NCBI GenBank assembly: GCA_947491755.1
Contig: CANLKV010000002.1
Location: 372,001 to 436,000, forward strand
DNA length: 64,000 bases
Reading direction: 5' to 3'
Source: an uncultured Nonlabens sp.
GTDB taxonomy: Bacteria; Bacteroidota; Bacteroidia; Flavobacteriales; Flavobacteriaceae
Below the pieces are notes generated by a model that ran no database searches, was not told the DNA's origin, and was given only the letters and a program-made list of their open reading frames with translations. Position numbers and translations under genes: made by a program. Of this stretch, positions 9,314 to 18,406 are shown piece by piece (within the stretch, counting starts at the first letter, position 1; the number at the start of each line of letters is the position of its first letter).

Positions 9314-9985
9314 ATGCCAGTACAAATTGAGCCCAGTTGGAGGGAGATGTTGCGTGACGAGTTCCATAAAGAGTATTTTGAAAATCTAATCGAATTTGTC
9401 AAACAAGAGTATCAGGATAAACAATGTTATCCACCAGGTAAAAAGATATTTGCTGCCTTTGATCGCACTCCTTTTGAAAAAGTAAAGGTGGTAATTTTAG
9501 GTCAAGACCCTTACCATGGTCCAGGACAGGCAAATGGTCTGTGTTTTTCTGTAGCAGACGGGATACCACACCCACCATCGCTGGTTAATATATTTAAAGA
9601 ACAGCAACGCGATATAGATTTACAGTTACCCTATCCCAAATCTGGCAATTTAGAGCGCTGGGCAGACCAGGGCGTACTGCTTCTCAACACAACTCTTACG
9701 GTTGAACAGGGCAAACCAGGTAGTCATCAAAAAAAAGGCTGGGAACTATTTACAGACCGCGTGATACAAACCCTTAGCGATCAACGACAAGGACTGGTTT
9801 TTATGCTATGGGGTAGTTTTGCAAAAAGTAAGCTCAAATTAATTGATGAAAAGAGTCATTTTGTTCTTACCTCTGGCCATCCATCGCCTTTAAGTGCAAA
9901 TCGTGGTTACTGGTTTGATAACAAGCATTTTTCAAGATGCAATCGATATTTACAAGAGCGCGGTATGACTCCCATTCATTGGTAA
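9314..9985 (+). CDS. ung: Uracil-DNA glycosylase, family 1
   Basis: Removes uracil from DNA as the first step of base excision repair. 223 residues, the normal length. Catalytic water-activating aspartate is D65 in GQDPYHG; the uracil pocket has LLLNTTLTVEQ; the DNA-intercalation loop is HPSPLSA near residue 190. Gene stands alone, divergent from the MutS2-like gene and convergent with the gene at 9990, 5 bp away. Confidence 0.97.
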   Translation: MPVQIEPSWREMLRDEFHKEYFENLIEFVKQEYQDKQCYPPGKKIFAAFDRTPFEKVKVVILGQDPYHGPGQANGLCFSVADGIPHPPSLVNIFKEQQRDIDLQLPYPKSGNLERWADQGVLLLNTTLTVEQGKPGSHQKKGWELFTDRVIQTLSDQRQGLVFMLWGSFAKSKLKLIDEKSHFVLTSGHPSPLSANRGYWFDNKHFSRCNRYLQERGMTPIHW

Positions 9986-9989
9986 AGAA

Positions 9990-10889
9990 TTACTGGATAT
10001 CCGGCTTTACGTCATCCTCGTCTTCCTCTTCAGGAAAGGGTAGGTAGTGTAGCAGGTCGTCTTGTTGTATAGGCTCCTGCGAGATCCCTACGTTCATGAA
10101 TTGTTCGCTTATTTTTTTGATGGTTTTTTCATCTAATTGATCGGTAGAAAACTCCGTGCGCAGTAACCACTGTTGTACATCACCCACCTGCAAGTCATAA
10201 TGTGAAGCGATAGTACGGTCAATACTGGGAATCTCTTTAAAATCAGCAGTATACTTATTTATAATTTGCATCATTTTTACCAGAGCTTCCTCTTTTTCTT
10301 TTATACAATTGGTGGTTGCAGCAACCACAAAACTAGGCCATGGTGTAGCAACGGTTTCCAAGCGTTTAAAAATACCTTGATCTACATAAGGTTGTGTCAT
10401 GTATCGTTCCCACATAAATAGCTGTGCCTGGTCAGCACTCAATGCTTTTACGGCGCCATCTAGCGTATTTACCAGTTCGAACTTCAAGGTTTCTGGATTC
10501 CAGTCATGTCTTTTAGCAAGCAGATAGCTCATAAGGTGCGATCCACTACCATAGCGACTTATGGCAATCACAGGATCTTTAAGTTGTGCCGTATCTTCTG
10601 CAATTAGACTTGCAGGTGCATGCACACCCCATAGTAAAGGAGACTCTACGTACACCTGGATAATCTTTGAAGGGTTTCCAGCGGTGATATCTTTTATGAT
10701 ACCGTCTGTAAGAATGCAAGCCACATCCAGCTCTCCATCGCGCAGGGATTGGCACATTCTACCCGTACCTTCTGGTATGTCTTGCCAGATTAAATTGATA
10801 CCCGCTTTCGCGAAAGCGTTATCCTCAATTGCTAGATGCCATGGAAGGTTAAAATGTTCTGGAACACCGCCTATATTGATTGTTGTCAT
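9990..10889 (-). CDS. Soluble periplasmic-binding-fold protein (NMT1/THI5-like)
   Basis: 299 residues with the pattern of ABC-transporter substrate-binding proteins of the NMT1/THI5 type: an opening IGGVPEHFNLPWHLAIED, a LRDGELDVACILTDG segment, and a GSGSHLMSYLL hinge. There is no signal peptide and there are no permease or ATPase genes nearby, so a cytoplasmic ligand sensor or enzyme is more likely than transport; that is an inference. The C-terminus is strongly acidic (EEEDEDDVK). One base separates its start from the stop of ppk1. Confidence 0.7.
   Translation of the reverse strand: MTTINIGGVPEHFNLPWHLAIEDNAFAKAGINLIWQDIPEGTGRMCQSLRDGELDVACILTDGIIKDITAGNPSKIIQVYVESPLLWGVHAPASLIAEDTAQLKDPVIAISRYGSGSHLMSYLLAKRHDWNPETLKFELVNTLDGAVKALSADQAQLFMWERYMTQPYVDQGIFKRLETVATPWPSFVVAATTNCIKEKEEALVKMMQIINKYTADFKEIPSIDRTIASHYDLQVGDVQQWLLRTEFSTDQLDEKTIKKISEQFMNVGISQEPIQQDDLLHYLPFPEEEDEDDVKPDIQ
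10804..10817. repeat. Dispersed palindrome GCTTTCGCGAAAGC
   Basis: Perfect copy near the 5' end of the binding-fold gene, encoding an AFAKA-type segment (NAFAKAG). Confidence 0.8.
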
Positions 10890-10890
10890 A

Positions 10891-12942
10891 TTAATGGGTT
10901 TTGTGTTTCTTCCTTAAATATTCATAGACCTCGTGCTGTGACCGTACAGCAGGTTTTCCCTTATCTGGCGTTACAAAAGGATTATTTTCTTGGGATGTGT
11001 GTACACGCGCCTTTACATTATCTGCCAGTTGTATGTTGAGAATGTCGTCCAGCTCTCTAAATATCTCTGCATCTAAAATAGGGGTGAGCACCTCGATACG
11101 CCGGTCTAGATTGCGCGTCATCCAGTCTGCACTACCCATGAAAAGTAAAGGTTTTCCCTGGTTGTGAAATTTGTAAAGGCGTCCATGTTCCAAATAGCGA
11201 TCCACAATGCTAGTGATATAGATGGAGTCGCTTATACCTTCTAATTGTGGTATTAAACAAGAAAAACCACGTACAATCAATCGTATGTTAACCCCTGCCT
11301 GACTGGCTTGATAAAGCAGCTTGATGATACCTGGATCTTCCAGTTGGTTCATTTTTGCCGTTATACTGGCTTTTTTTCCATCTGTTGCAGCTGCTATTTC
11401 TGATCGTATTAATTTTTCAAAAGTATGACGGGTAGAAAAAGGGGAGACCAGCAAATGATTTGCCCTGGGTATAATAAGGTTACCCTCTAAAACTTCAAAA
11501 ACACGTGCCAGATCTTTGGTTATTTGCTTGTGAGCGGTAAACAAGCCGTGGTCACAGTATATCTGTGAGGTTTTTGCATTAAAATTACCCGTACCTATGT
11601 AAGCATAAGGTTTCAATTCATCTTGCTCCTTACGTAGGACTAGCAATACTTTACTGTGTACTTTTATGCGCGGGTAGCTGTAAATTACTGTAGCGCCACT
11701 CTTTTCAAAAATTCGCCCCCATTTGATGTTATTTTCTTCATCAAAACGGGCTTTGGCTTCCACAAATACGGTAACTTTCTTACCATTCTTGAGAGCGTTA
11801 AGTAAAGAATCTGTGAGCGCACTCTCATCTGCCACACGATACAGAGAGATTTTAATTTCTGTGACATTTTTATCAGTCGCCGATTGATCGATAAATTGCT
11901 GGACGTAATCAAACGACATATAGGGGTAATGAACCAGCTGGTCTTGTTGCGCAATAGCTTTAAAAAAATCCCCTTTTAAATTACGGTGTGTAATAGTTTT
12001 AAGTGGGGATGCGTGTAATTGCTTATTGTCTGACGGATCAGGGAACGCAAAAAAGTCATCAAAGTTATGATAACGACCACCTGCTACCATATCTATTTTA
12101 CCTAAGCCTAAGCTTTTCCTGATGTTTTTACGCACTGCTTTAGGCATAGATTGATCATATAAAAAGCGTGTGGGCTGTCCACTGTATCGTTGTTTTAAAG
12201 ACGCATAAATTTTATCAGCCAGTTCTCCTTCTAGTTCTTGATCTAGATACAACTCGGCATCCCTTGAAAGTTTAATAGCATAGCTGGCAGTCACTATTTT
12301 ATCTGGAAACAAACCTGGTAATTGCAGTTTTATAATATCGTCTATAAATCCTAGATAGTGATCGTTGCCGCTGGTATGTAGTTTTACAAATCGTTTGTGC
12401 TGGTGTGACGGTATGGTGACCACCCCATACTGGGTATTATCATTAAAAGTAACTATCAAATAAAGTCGCTGATTTTCTAGGAAAATATCACTTGTCTTGC
12501 TAGCAACTACAGTCGTGCATTGCACTAAATTACTAAGGTGTTTTTCAAAATAAGTGCTAGCTTGCTGTTCGAATCCATCTCGCATACTAGGTAGATCTAG
12601 CAGGTGAATGTGATGTGCCGCCAGATCTGGAACAATCTGTTCAAAAAATATCTCTCCTAGCCATTGTTGCTGCTCATTTACTTTTTGAAGCAGTTGTTTT
12701 ACAAATTTTGATGGTTTTAAGGCCAGACGTTTACGCAAGCTTTTGTCGATACGTTTTAATTGCCGCAATTGTGACACTCGCACCCTAAAATATTCATCAA
12801 GATTTGACGAGAAAATCGCTATAAATTTTAATCGCTCATATAAAGGGTTACTCGTATCAGCTGCTTCCTGTAAAACCCGATCATTAAAGCTCAGCCAGTT
12901 GATATCGCGATGTTGATATGGGTAATCTTTAAGCTTTTCCAC
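10891..12942 (-). CDS. ppk1: Polyphosphate kinase 1
   Basis: Reversible synthesis of inorganic polyphosphate from ATP. 683 residues, standard PPK1 length. The N-terminal domain opens with INWLSFNDRVLQEAAD; the catalytic histidine that is phosphorylated is in KVHSKVLLVLR near residue 430; the second conserved histidine is in LEHGRLYKFHNQG. Phospholipase D-like C1/C2 domains make up the C-terminal half. It is followed 13 bp upstream by the nucleoside phosphorylase gene, forming a minus-strand run with ridA. Confidence 0.96.
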   Translation of the reverse strand: MEKLKDYPYQHRDINWLSFNDRVLQEAADTSNPLYERLKFIAIFSSNLDEYFRVRVSQLRQLKRIDKSLRKRLALKPSKFVKQLLQKVNEQQQWLGEIFFEQIVPDLAAHHIHLLDLPSMRDGFEQQASTYFEKHLSNLVQCTTVVASKTSDIFLENQRLYLIVTFNDNTQYGVVTIPSHQHKRFVKLHTSGNDHYLGFIDDIIKLQLPGLFPDKIVTASYAIKLSRDAELYLDQELEGELADKIYASLKQRYSGQPTRFLYDQSMPKAVRKNIRKSLGLGKIDMVAGGRYHNFDDFFAFPDPSDNKQLHASPLKTITHRNLKGDFFKAIAQQDQLVHYPYMSFDYVQQFIDQSATDKNVTEIKISLYRVADESALTDSLLNALKNGKKVTVFVEAKARFDEENNIKWGRIFEKSGATVIYSYPRIKVHSKVLLVLRKEQDELKPYAYIGTGNFNAKTSQIYCDHGLFTAHKQITKDLARVFEVLEGNLIIPRANHLLVSPFSTRHTFEKLIRSEIAAATDGKKASITAKMNQLEDPGIIKLLYQASQAGVNIRLIVRGFSCLIPQLEGISDSIYITSIVDRYLEHGRLYKFHNQGKPLLFMGSADWMTRNLDRRIEVLTPILDAEIFRELDDILNIQLADNVKARVHTSQENNPFVTPDKGKPAVRSQHEVYEYLRKKHKTH

Positions 12943-12955
12943 AGGTTTAAGTAAC

Positions 12956-13843
12956 TTATTTATAGTTGTCTGTCGCGATACGATCCAGCGTGAATTGAAT
13001 CAGTCTATCAACCGTCTGTTCTGGATGTTTAGAAAATGAGCCAGTAGCACGGTTAGCTAGTACCGCATTAAGAGAGACGGCACGATGACTTAAAAGGCTT
13101 GCCATAGCATATATACCAGAGGTTTCCATTTCTAGATTTGTGATCTGATGACCCTCGTGCTCAAATGCCGCTAGTTTTTCTTGCAACTGGTTTTGTGATG
13201 GTTGCAAGCGCAACTGTCTGGATTGTGGACCGTAAAAACCTACATTAGTTATTGTCGTCCCATTAAGAATTTCTATAGATTGAAAATTGTTAGAAAGTTC
13301 TTTATGGCAGGATACGAGATAGGGCACCCCTAGCTTTTTATCAAAGTTAATTTGCTCAAGTAGTGCATCAATAAATGTCTCTTGCGGTATGTCATTCTTA
13401 TACCAGTGCAACAAACTGTCAAAACCTACTGCACGTTGAGAAATTAAAAACGAGTCAATAGCAATATGCGGTTGTACGGCACCAGTAGTTCCTATCCTAA
13501 TAATATCCAGTTGCTGTAGCTGTGATTTAATCTTTCTTGTGTTAAAATCGATATTGACCAGCGCGTCCAGTTCGTTAAAAACAATATCTATATTATCTGT
13601 GCCTATACCAGTAGAGATAACACTGAGACGTTTGCCTTTATAAAAACCTGTATGCGTATGAAATTCTCTTTTAACCACCTTGTGTTCGATATGGTCAAAA
13701 TAAGCAGATACCTGTGCCACTCGCTCTGGATCACCTACTGTAATTACAATAGGCGCAAGCTGCTCTGGTTTTAAATTTAAATGATAAATGCTACCATCAT
13801 CATTTAAGATCAATTCTGAATCGGCAATTTTTTGATTATCCAT
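12956..13843 (-). CDS. Nucleoside phosphorylase (PNP/UDP family)
   Basis: 295 residues of the PNP_UDP_1 superfamily, which splits nucleosides with phosphate to give a base and ribose-1-phosphate. Recognisable are VGDPERVAQVS (phosphate loop), ISTGIGTDNIDIV, GTTGAV and LEMETSGIYAMASLL (ribose and base pocket with the key Glu). Closest to uridine phosphorylase-type enzymes; base preference cannot be read from sequence by eye. Its start overlaps the ridA stop by 8 bp. Confidence 0.9.
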   Translation of the reverse strand: MDNQKIADSELILNDDGSIYHLNLKPEQLAPIVITVGDPERVAQVSAYFDHIEHKVVKREFHTHTGFYKGKRLSVISTGIGTDNIDIVFNELDALVNIDFNTRKIKSQLQQLDIIRIGTTGAVQPHIAIDSFLISQRAVGFDSLLHWYKNDIPQETFIDALLEQINFDKKLGVPYLVSCHKELSNNFQSIEILNGTTITNVGFYGPQSRQLRLQPSQNQLQEKLAAFEHEGHQITNLEMETSGIYAMASLLSHRAVSLNAVLANRATGSFSKHPEQTVDRLIQFTLDRIATDNYK

Positions 13844-14231
13844 TAATAGCTATTGCGCTTATTTCAACGTTCACAAATTTGGGAAGGTTAGCCACTTCCA
13901 CCGTTTCTCTGGCTGGTGCTGTTTTCTCATCAAAATAACTACCATAAATTTCATTTACGACAGCAAAATTATTCATGTCGCTCAAGAAAATACTTGTTTT
14001 TACCACATGATCAAAGGTCATATGTGCCGCTCGCAATACTTCCTTTAAGTTTTCCATTACCAGTTGCGTTTCTTTTTTAAGATCGCTTGTTTCTAGAGCA
14101 CCAGTGGCAGGATCAATAGCAATCTGACCGCTTGTGTATAAAGTGTGCTGGTGCAGACCTTTCCATAATACCGCTTGATTATAGGGTCCTATAGGGTTGG
14201 GAGCTGTTTTTGTGTAGATAATTTCTTTCAT
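13836..14231 (-). CDS. RidA-family enamine/imine deaminase
   Basis: 131 residues, the normal RidA (YjgF/YER057c/UK114) length. Typical pieces are GPYNQAVLWKG, YTSGQIAIDPATG and the C-terminal APARETVEVANLPK with the catalytic arginine. The family hydrolyses reactive 2-aminoacrylate and related imines made by PLP enzymes. It heads the minus-strand run with the nucleoside phosphorylase and ppk1. Confidence 0.93.
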   Translation of the reverse strand: MKEIIYTKTAPNPIGPYNQAVLWKGLHQHTLYTSGQIAIDPATGALETSDLKKETQLVMENLKEVLRAAHMTFDHVVKTSIFLSDMNNFAVVNEIYGSYFDEKTAPARETVEVANLPKFVNVEISAIAING

Positions 14232-14266
14232 AGTTATAAAGATAGTAGAATTAGATAGGGTGCATA

Positions 14267-14294
14267 AAAAACGTGCCGCATAACGGCACGTTTT
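14267..14294 (-). terminator. Intrinsic terminator after PPIase gene
   Basis: Stem AAAACGTGCCG / CGGCACGTTTT with a short loop; on the minus strand it ends in a T-rich run. It lies 25 bp past the stop of the cyclophilin-FKBP gene. Confidence 0.75.
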
Positions 14295-14318
14295 ACAAAA
14301 TCTTTAGCGTTTTCCAGC

Positions 14319-15470
14319 CTATTGAGGATTGATCATTTCCATTTCAAAAATCAAATTTGACTTAGGCGGGATAGGACCAGATCCATTCTCACCATAAGCT
14401 AACTCATAAGGAATGAATGCGACAATTTTTTGTCCATAGCTCATAGAAAGCACTGCGTCTCTAAATCCTGGTATCGCTCTAGCCTGTGCGCTGTATTGTA
14501 CCGGGATAGGGCGGTAGGCGTTTGCTCTTTCTTTATTAGGATTGACGGCATCAAATTTTTGTGCTATTGTTATATCACTGCTATCAAAGAGATTTCCATT
14601 TTCTAAAAATCCAGAGTAGTCCAGTTGTACCATACTACCATCTGCAGGCTTGTTGCCGGTGCCCTCTTCAATGGAATAGATTTTTACACCACTAGGAAGT
14701 GTCGTTGCTTTAGTTTTTAAATCGGCTAGCTCTTCTGCTTTTGCTTCTCTTATGGCTGGCGCTGCAATGCGTCGATCTTCTGCTAGGCGCTCCTCCTGCT
14801 TGCGGCGCTCTTCTCTTAAATCATATTCTTCTTTAAAGATTTGCACAGCATCCCATTTTTTAGCTTCTTTTCCTTTTCTTATGATGCTTACTTTTTTCAT
14901 CACAACGCTGTCTAACGGTCGATTGTCGCGTGGATTTGTAGCTACCATTGATATACTGTCAATCACCCCTAGACCTTTGATAACTTTACCAAAAACGTTG
15001 TAGCCACCATCAAGATTTGCATTAGGCTCATCCATAATAAAGAACTGAGTCCCATTAGTATCTGGACCTGCGTTTGCCATGGATAATATTCCTTTCTCGT
15101 CATGTCTAAGCGTATCCACGATCTCTTGATCAAATTGATAGCCTACCTGACCTCCACCAGTACCGGTATAGTCACCACCTTGTATCATAAAGCTATCGAT
15201 CACACGGTGAAAAATTAAACCATCATAATAAGGTTTTCCTTTAAGAGAGTCCACAATGTACTGGTGATTCCCTTCAGTAAGGGCAACAAAGTTTGCTACT
15301 GTTATGGGAGTGGCTTCATAGTACAATTCTGCAAGCATGGTCCCTTTAGTGGTTTCAAACTCGGCATAGATCCCATCTTCCATATCGGGATATTTATCCT
15401 CACAGGACGATGCGGTTAGTATAATGGCTAGTACGATTAATAAGCCGTGAATTTTTTTCATTGATTTCAT
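14319..15470 (-). CDS. Cyclophilin-FKBP fusion lipoprotein (peptidylprolyl isomerase)
   Basis: 383 residues with a lipoprotein signal (TASSCED). A cyclophilin-type domain spans about 35-195 (FHRVIDSFMIQGGDYTG, GTQFFIMDEPNANLDGGY), then a charged helical linker (about 195-245), then an FKBP-type domain to the end (VQLDYSGFLENGNLFDSS, FIPYELAYGENGSGPIPP). Both families catalyse cis-trans isomerisation of proline peptide bonds; the double enzyme would act in the periplasm or at the outer membrane. The neighbour gldI is also an FKBP-type lipoprotein, so this is a local cluster of envelope folding factors. Confidence 0.92.
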   Translation of the reverse strand: MKSMKKIHGLLIVLAIILTASSCEDKYPDMEDGIYAEFETTKGTMLAELYYEATPITVANFVALTEGNHQYIVDSLKGKPYYDGLIFHRVIDSFMIQGGDYTGTGGGQVGYQFDQEIVDTLRHDEKGILSMANAGPDTNGTQFFIMDEPNANLDGGYNVFGKVIKGLGVIDSISMVATNPRDNRPLDSVVMKKVSIIRKGKEAKKWDAVQIFKEEYDLREERRKQEERLAEDRRIAAPAIREAKAEELADLKTKATTLPSGVKIYSIEEGTGNKPADGSMVQLDYSGFLENGNLFDSSDITIAQKFDAVNPNKERANAYRPIPVQYSAQARAIPGFRDAVLSMSYGQKIVAFIPYELAYGENGSGPIPPKSNLIFEMEMINPQ

Positions 15471-15536
15471 TTTTAATGTTCAGTTGTTGTTAATAAGGCA
15501 ATTTCTTTCAAATAGTATTGCGGTTGTTTATGTTTT

Positions 15537-15552
15537 CGCTTTCGCGGAAGCG
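15537..15552. repeat. Variant palindrome CGCTTTCGCGGAAGCG
   Basis: One substitution from the repeat core, located in the 109-bp spacer between the fusion PPIase and gldI. Confidence 0.65.
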
Positions 15553-15579
15553 AACTTAAAAAAAGTCTGGGTAAGATCT

Positions 15580-16137
15580 TTAATCCTTTTTAACTTCTAA
15601 CAATTTTACGTGACTTTTTATAGGTGTGTGCAAGCCGATGCGGTTTTCATCACCGTAAAAACCATATGCGGTGTAGGAGGGAAAGTAAAAAACCACCTCG
15701 TCATTTACTTGCATCAATTTTAAGCCTTCTCGTAGGCCTTTAAAAATACCATATTCCTGTTCTAGACTTTTAGTTACTGGGGATAGTTCTTCTTTACTAT
15801 AAATGACATCTCCCTCTAGTGTGGTAATGTTATATTCAAAAGTGACGCGATCTCCATAATCGGGACGATCACCAGCCACACTATCTTGCACGATAAAACG
15901 GTAGTAAAAACCATTAGGGCTGCGCTCGTATTTAAGGCTATCTGCGGCGATCAATTGCTCGATGTACTCTTCCTCTGCAGCATTACGTTTTTTATTGAGT
16001 TCTATTGAAAAATCTGTTGTTGTCGTGCTCGGTTTTGGGTTGATGGGTTCACGAGCTTCTAGATTCTTACAGCTGTACGCGCTTATAAGTAGGGCTAGGG
16101 CAATGCTATATTTGAGTTGCATTAAGTGCTTCTTCAT
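15580..16137 (-). CDS. gldI: Gliding motility lipoprotein GldI, FKBP-type
   Basis: 185 residues with a lipoprotein signal (ISAYSCKN) and a C-terminal FKBP-type domain (DYGDRVTFEYNITTLEGD, EVVFYFPSYTAYGFYGDENR). GldI is a peptidylprolyl isomerase-like lipoprotein required for gliding in Flavobacterium. Its start overlaps the end of the DHH phosphoesterase gene by 32 bp on the same strand, consistent with one transcript. Length and the FKBP end match the family well. Confidence 0.88.
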   Translation of the reverse strand: MKKHLMQLKYSIALALLISAYSCKNLEAREPINPKPSTTTTDFSIELNKKRNAAEEEYIEQLIAADSLKYERSPNGFYYRFIVQDSVAGDRPDYGDRVTFEYNITTLEGDVIYSKEELSPVTKSLEQEYGIFKGLREGLKLMQVNDEVVFYFPSYTAYGFYGDENRIGLHTPIKSHVKLLEVKKD

Positions 16138-17131
16138 AATCGCTTAATATACGGATTAATTTTGCTTTAGTTTCATCCATCGATAACTCTGATCGACCAC
16201 CGGCAGCATTAGTATGCCCGCCGCCATTCCAGTGGGCTCGAGCCATTTGATTGACATCAAAATCACCTTTAGAACGCAATGAGGTTTTGATGATGTTTTC
16301 ATCCTTTTTTTCAATAAATATTTGAGCAAATACGATGTCCTTCAAACTCAATGCATAATTAACAAAACCCTCTGTGTCTCCTTTTTGAAAATTGTTTTCA
16401 TCCAGTTCTTTTTGCGATAAAGTAATAAAAGCTGTGCGCTGTTGCGGTAAAACGGTCAAGTTTTGTAAGGCGACCCCTAATAGCTTCATACGCGATGGTG
16501 TATTCACATCATATATCTTACGATTAATTGATTCACTGTCTGCACCACGGTCCACTAGTTGAGCGGCCACGCGCAAGGTGGTTGCCGTTGTAGAGCGGTA
16601 TTTAAAACTTCCAGTGTCTGTAAGTATTCCAGTATATAAGCTAGTAGCCATTGCTGCGTCTAGATCGTCTAGACCATTCATTTTTTCTAGGAAATGATAC
16701 ATCATCTCGCACGTACTACTCATACTGGTATCACTGTACATAAATCTAGCAAAATCATCAGGTTGCTGGTGATGATCAATCATGACAAATGCAGCAGACG
16801 CTTGAGATAGGGGTTGTTCCATATCACCTGTACGGTGCAAAGCATTATGATCCAGATTGAAAATTATGTCTGCCTGTGCGATTAGGGCGTTTGATTGTTC
16901 TCTAGTTTCCTCATAATTCATAATGTGGTCACTGTAGGAGATCCAGGATAGAAAATCAGGAAAATCGTTAGGAGATATCATCGCCACATCGTGGTCTTGC
17001 TTTTTCAAATAGCCGTAAAGCGCAGTTATTGACCCTACAGCATCACCGTCTGGGCTCTTGTGTGGGACAATTACAATTTTTTTAGGGCTAGAAAGTAACT
17101 CTTTTAATTCTTTTATTTGTTGATCTTGCAT
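16106..17131 (-). CDS. DHH-family phosphoesterase (NrnA-like)
   Basis: 341 residues. N-terminal DHH domain: VPHKSPDGDAVGS (metal motif I), NLDHNA and MIDHHQQPDDFA (the DHH motif). C-terminal DHHA1 substrate-binding domain ends with HWNGGGHTNAAGG. NrnA-type enzymes degrade short RNA (nanoRNA) and dephosphorylate 3',5'-phosphoadenosine. It is the first gene of the minus-strand run leading into gldI. Confidence 0.93.
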   Translation of the reverse strand: MQDQQIKELKELLSSPKKIVIVPHKSPDGDAVGSITALYGYLKKQDHDVAMISPNDFPDFLSWISYSDHIMNYEETREQSNALIAQADIIFNLDHNALHRTGDMEQPLSQASAAFVMIDHHQQPDDFARFMYSDTSMSSTCEMMYHFLEKMNGLDDLDAAMATSLYTGILTDTGSFKYRSTTATTLRVAAQLVDRGADSESINRKIYDVNTPSRMKLLGVALQNLTVLPQQRTAFITLSQKELDENNFQKGDTEGFVNYALSLKDIVFAQIFIEKKDENIIKTSLRSKGDFDVNQMARAHWNGGGHTNAAGGRSELSMDETKAKLIRILSDYEEALNATQI

Positions 17132-17242
17132 AGCCTACAAAAATATCAATTAACAGCCTCCTTGTGCTTCATTATGGCGTTTTTCTCTTTCATAAAGTAA
17201 ACAAAACCTCTATTTGCTTGTGTTTACAGGTTTAATTAGCCG

Positions 17243-17250
17243 TATTTTTG
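17243..17250 (+). promoter_or_regulatory. Bacteroidota -7 element upstream of ndk
   Basis: TATTTTTG fits TAnnTTTG, 23 bp before the ndk start codon. A TTG at 17218-17220 is a possible -33 element at 22-bp spacing. Confidence 0.6.
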
Positions 17251-17273
17251 CAGCGCAATTTTAAAAATCAAAA

Positions 17274-17693
17274 ATGGCAACTAATAGAACATTTACCATG
17301 ATCAAGCCAGATGCTGTCGAGGATGGACACATAGGCGCGATACTAGAAAAAATTACAAGTAGCGGTTTTAAAATCGTTGCTCTTAAATTAACGCAGTTGA
17401 CAGTAGCAGATGCGCAAGAGTTTTATGCGGTGCACAGTGAGCGTCCTTTCTATGGAGAGCTTGTAGAATTTATGTCCCGTGGCCCTATCGTTGCAGCAGT
17501 TCTTGAGAAAGAAAATGCGGTAGCAGATTTCCGCACGTTGATCGGCGCAACTAATCCAGCAGAAGCAGCTGACGGTACCATTAGAAAATTATTTGCAAAG
17601 AGCGTAGGTGAAAACGCAGTACACGGTAGTGATAGTGATGAGAACGCAGCAATAGAAGCGGCATTCCACTTTGCTGGTCGTGAGCTATTCTAA
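17274..17693 (+). CDS. ndk: Nucleoside diphosphate kinase
   Basis: Transfers the gamma phosphate between nucleoside triphosphates and diphosphates through a phosphohistidine. 139 residues, normal length. It begins [15 protein letters not shown] and has the active-site segment [15 protein letters not shown] with the catalytic histidine. Stands alone between divergent and convergent neighbours, with its own promoter and terminator. Confidence 0.98.
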   Translation: MATNRTFTMIKPDAVEDGHIGAILEKITSSGFKIVALKLTQLTVADAQEFYAVHSERPFYGELVEFMSRGPIVAAVLEKENAVADFRTLIGATNPAEAADGTIRKLFAKSVGENAVHGSDSDENAAIEAAFHFAGRELF

Positions 17694-17740
17694 CACAGCT
17701 TTATGATTGCGCATGCCTCATGCGGTCTTAAATATTTTAA

Positions 17741-17773
17741 AGCCCATCTCGATAAATCGTGATGGGTTTTTTA
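17741..17773 (+). terminator. Intrinsic terminator of ndk
   Basis: CCCATC plus CGAT pairs with ATCG plus GATGGG around a short loop, followed by a T run on the plus strand, 48 bp after the ndk stop. Confidence 0.8.
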
Positions 17774-17787
17774 TTGTCTAGTACATC

Positions 17788-17994
17788 TTATGGCTTTGTA
17801 CCGTCTCTTTTTTGTGATCTACCTTGCCACACCAGCATCAATAGAATAGGAGTAGTAGTAAAACCCAACATCTTTAAATAGTCCCACCAGACCAGTCGCT
17901 CCACATCAAAATTAATGTCTGACGCATAAAAAAGGCTGCTTATAGCTATCGTGCATAGTGCAAGAATCAAAAACAGACGAATGGCTTTACTCAT
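17788..17994 (-). CDS. Small two-helix membrane protein
   Basis: 68 residues with two hydrophobic segments (about 7-24 and 40-58) and a basic C-terminus. Family not recognised. Its start overlaps the stop of the lipoprotein gene by 8 bp, which supports real translation and coupling. Confidence 0.65.
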   Translation of the reverse strand: MSKAIRLFLILALCTIAISSLFYASDINFDVERLVWWDYLKMLGFTTTPILLMLVWQGRSQKRDGTKP

Positions 17995-18406
17995 TAATGC
18001 GTATCATTTCAAATTCCTCTGGACCGTCTACGGTGTAAGAAATGCATTTATAGCCATAATCAGTGACCTGTGTGATGACCACTCGCACTACTTGTGAGAC
18101 CACCTTCATATTATCAAGATTCTCAGTATCGGTAATGGTGAGCTCGTATTCACAGTCGGTTATCCAGTTGACGCTGCTGTAGATTTTAAGATCTGTTTGA
18201 TTACTTATTTCTATACTAGTGCTATCATTTCTATCGATGATCCACTCGCCATAGGCAGGGTTAGCATATTTGAATTTCCCTGTTTTTACCAGATCACATT
18301 CAGGGGTTTCTATCACTTGATCTTCTAGTGAGACCTTTTCATCGTTCTTACAACTCCATACAAGAAATAAGAGGCAAAAAACTCCTGCAGTGACTATTTT
18401 TTTCAT
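17987..18406 (-). CDS. Hypothetical lipoprotein
   Basis: 139 residues with a lipoprotein signal ending VWSCKND. The mature part has short beta-rich repeats such as YELTITDT and a Cys in ISYTVDGP. A family of this kind is widespread in flavobacteria and often misnamed as a topoisomerase subunit; I see no enzyme motif. It overlaps the maf-like gene by 4 bp and the small membrane protein by 8 bp. Confidence 0.75.
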   Translation of the reverse strand: MKKIVTAGVFCLLFLVWSCKNDEKVSLEDQVIETPECDLVKTGKFKYANPAYGEWIIDRNDSTSIEISNQTDLKIYSSVNWITDCEYELTITDTENLDNMKVVSQVVRVVITQVTDYGYKCISYTVDGPEEFEMIRINE

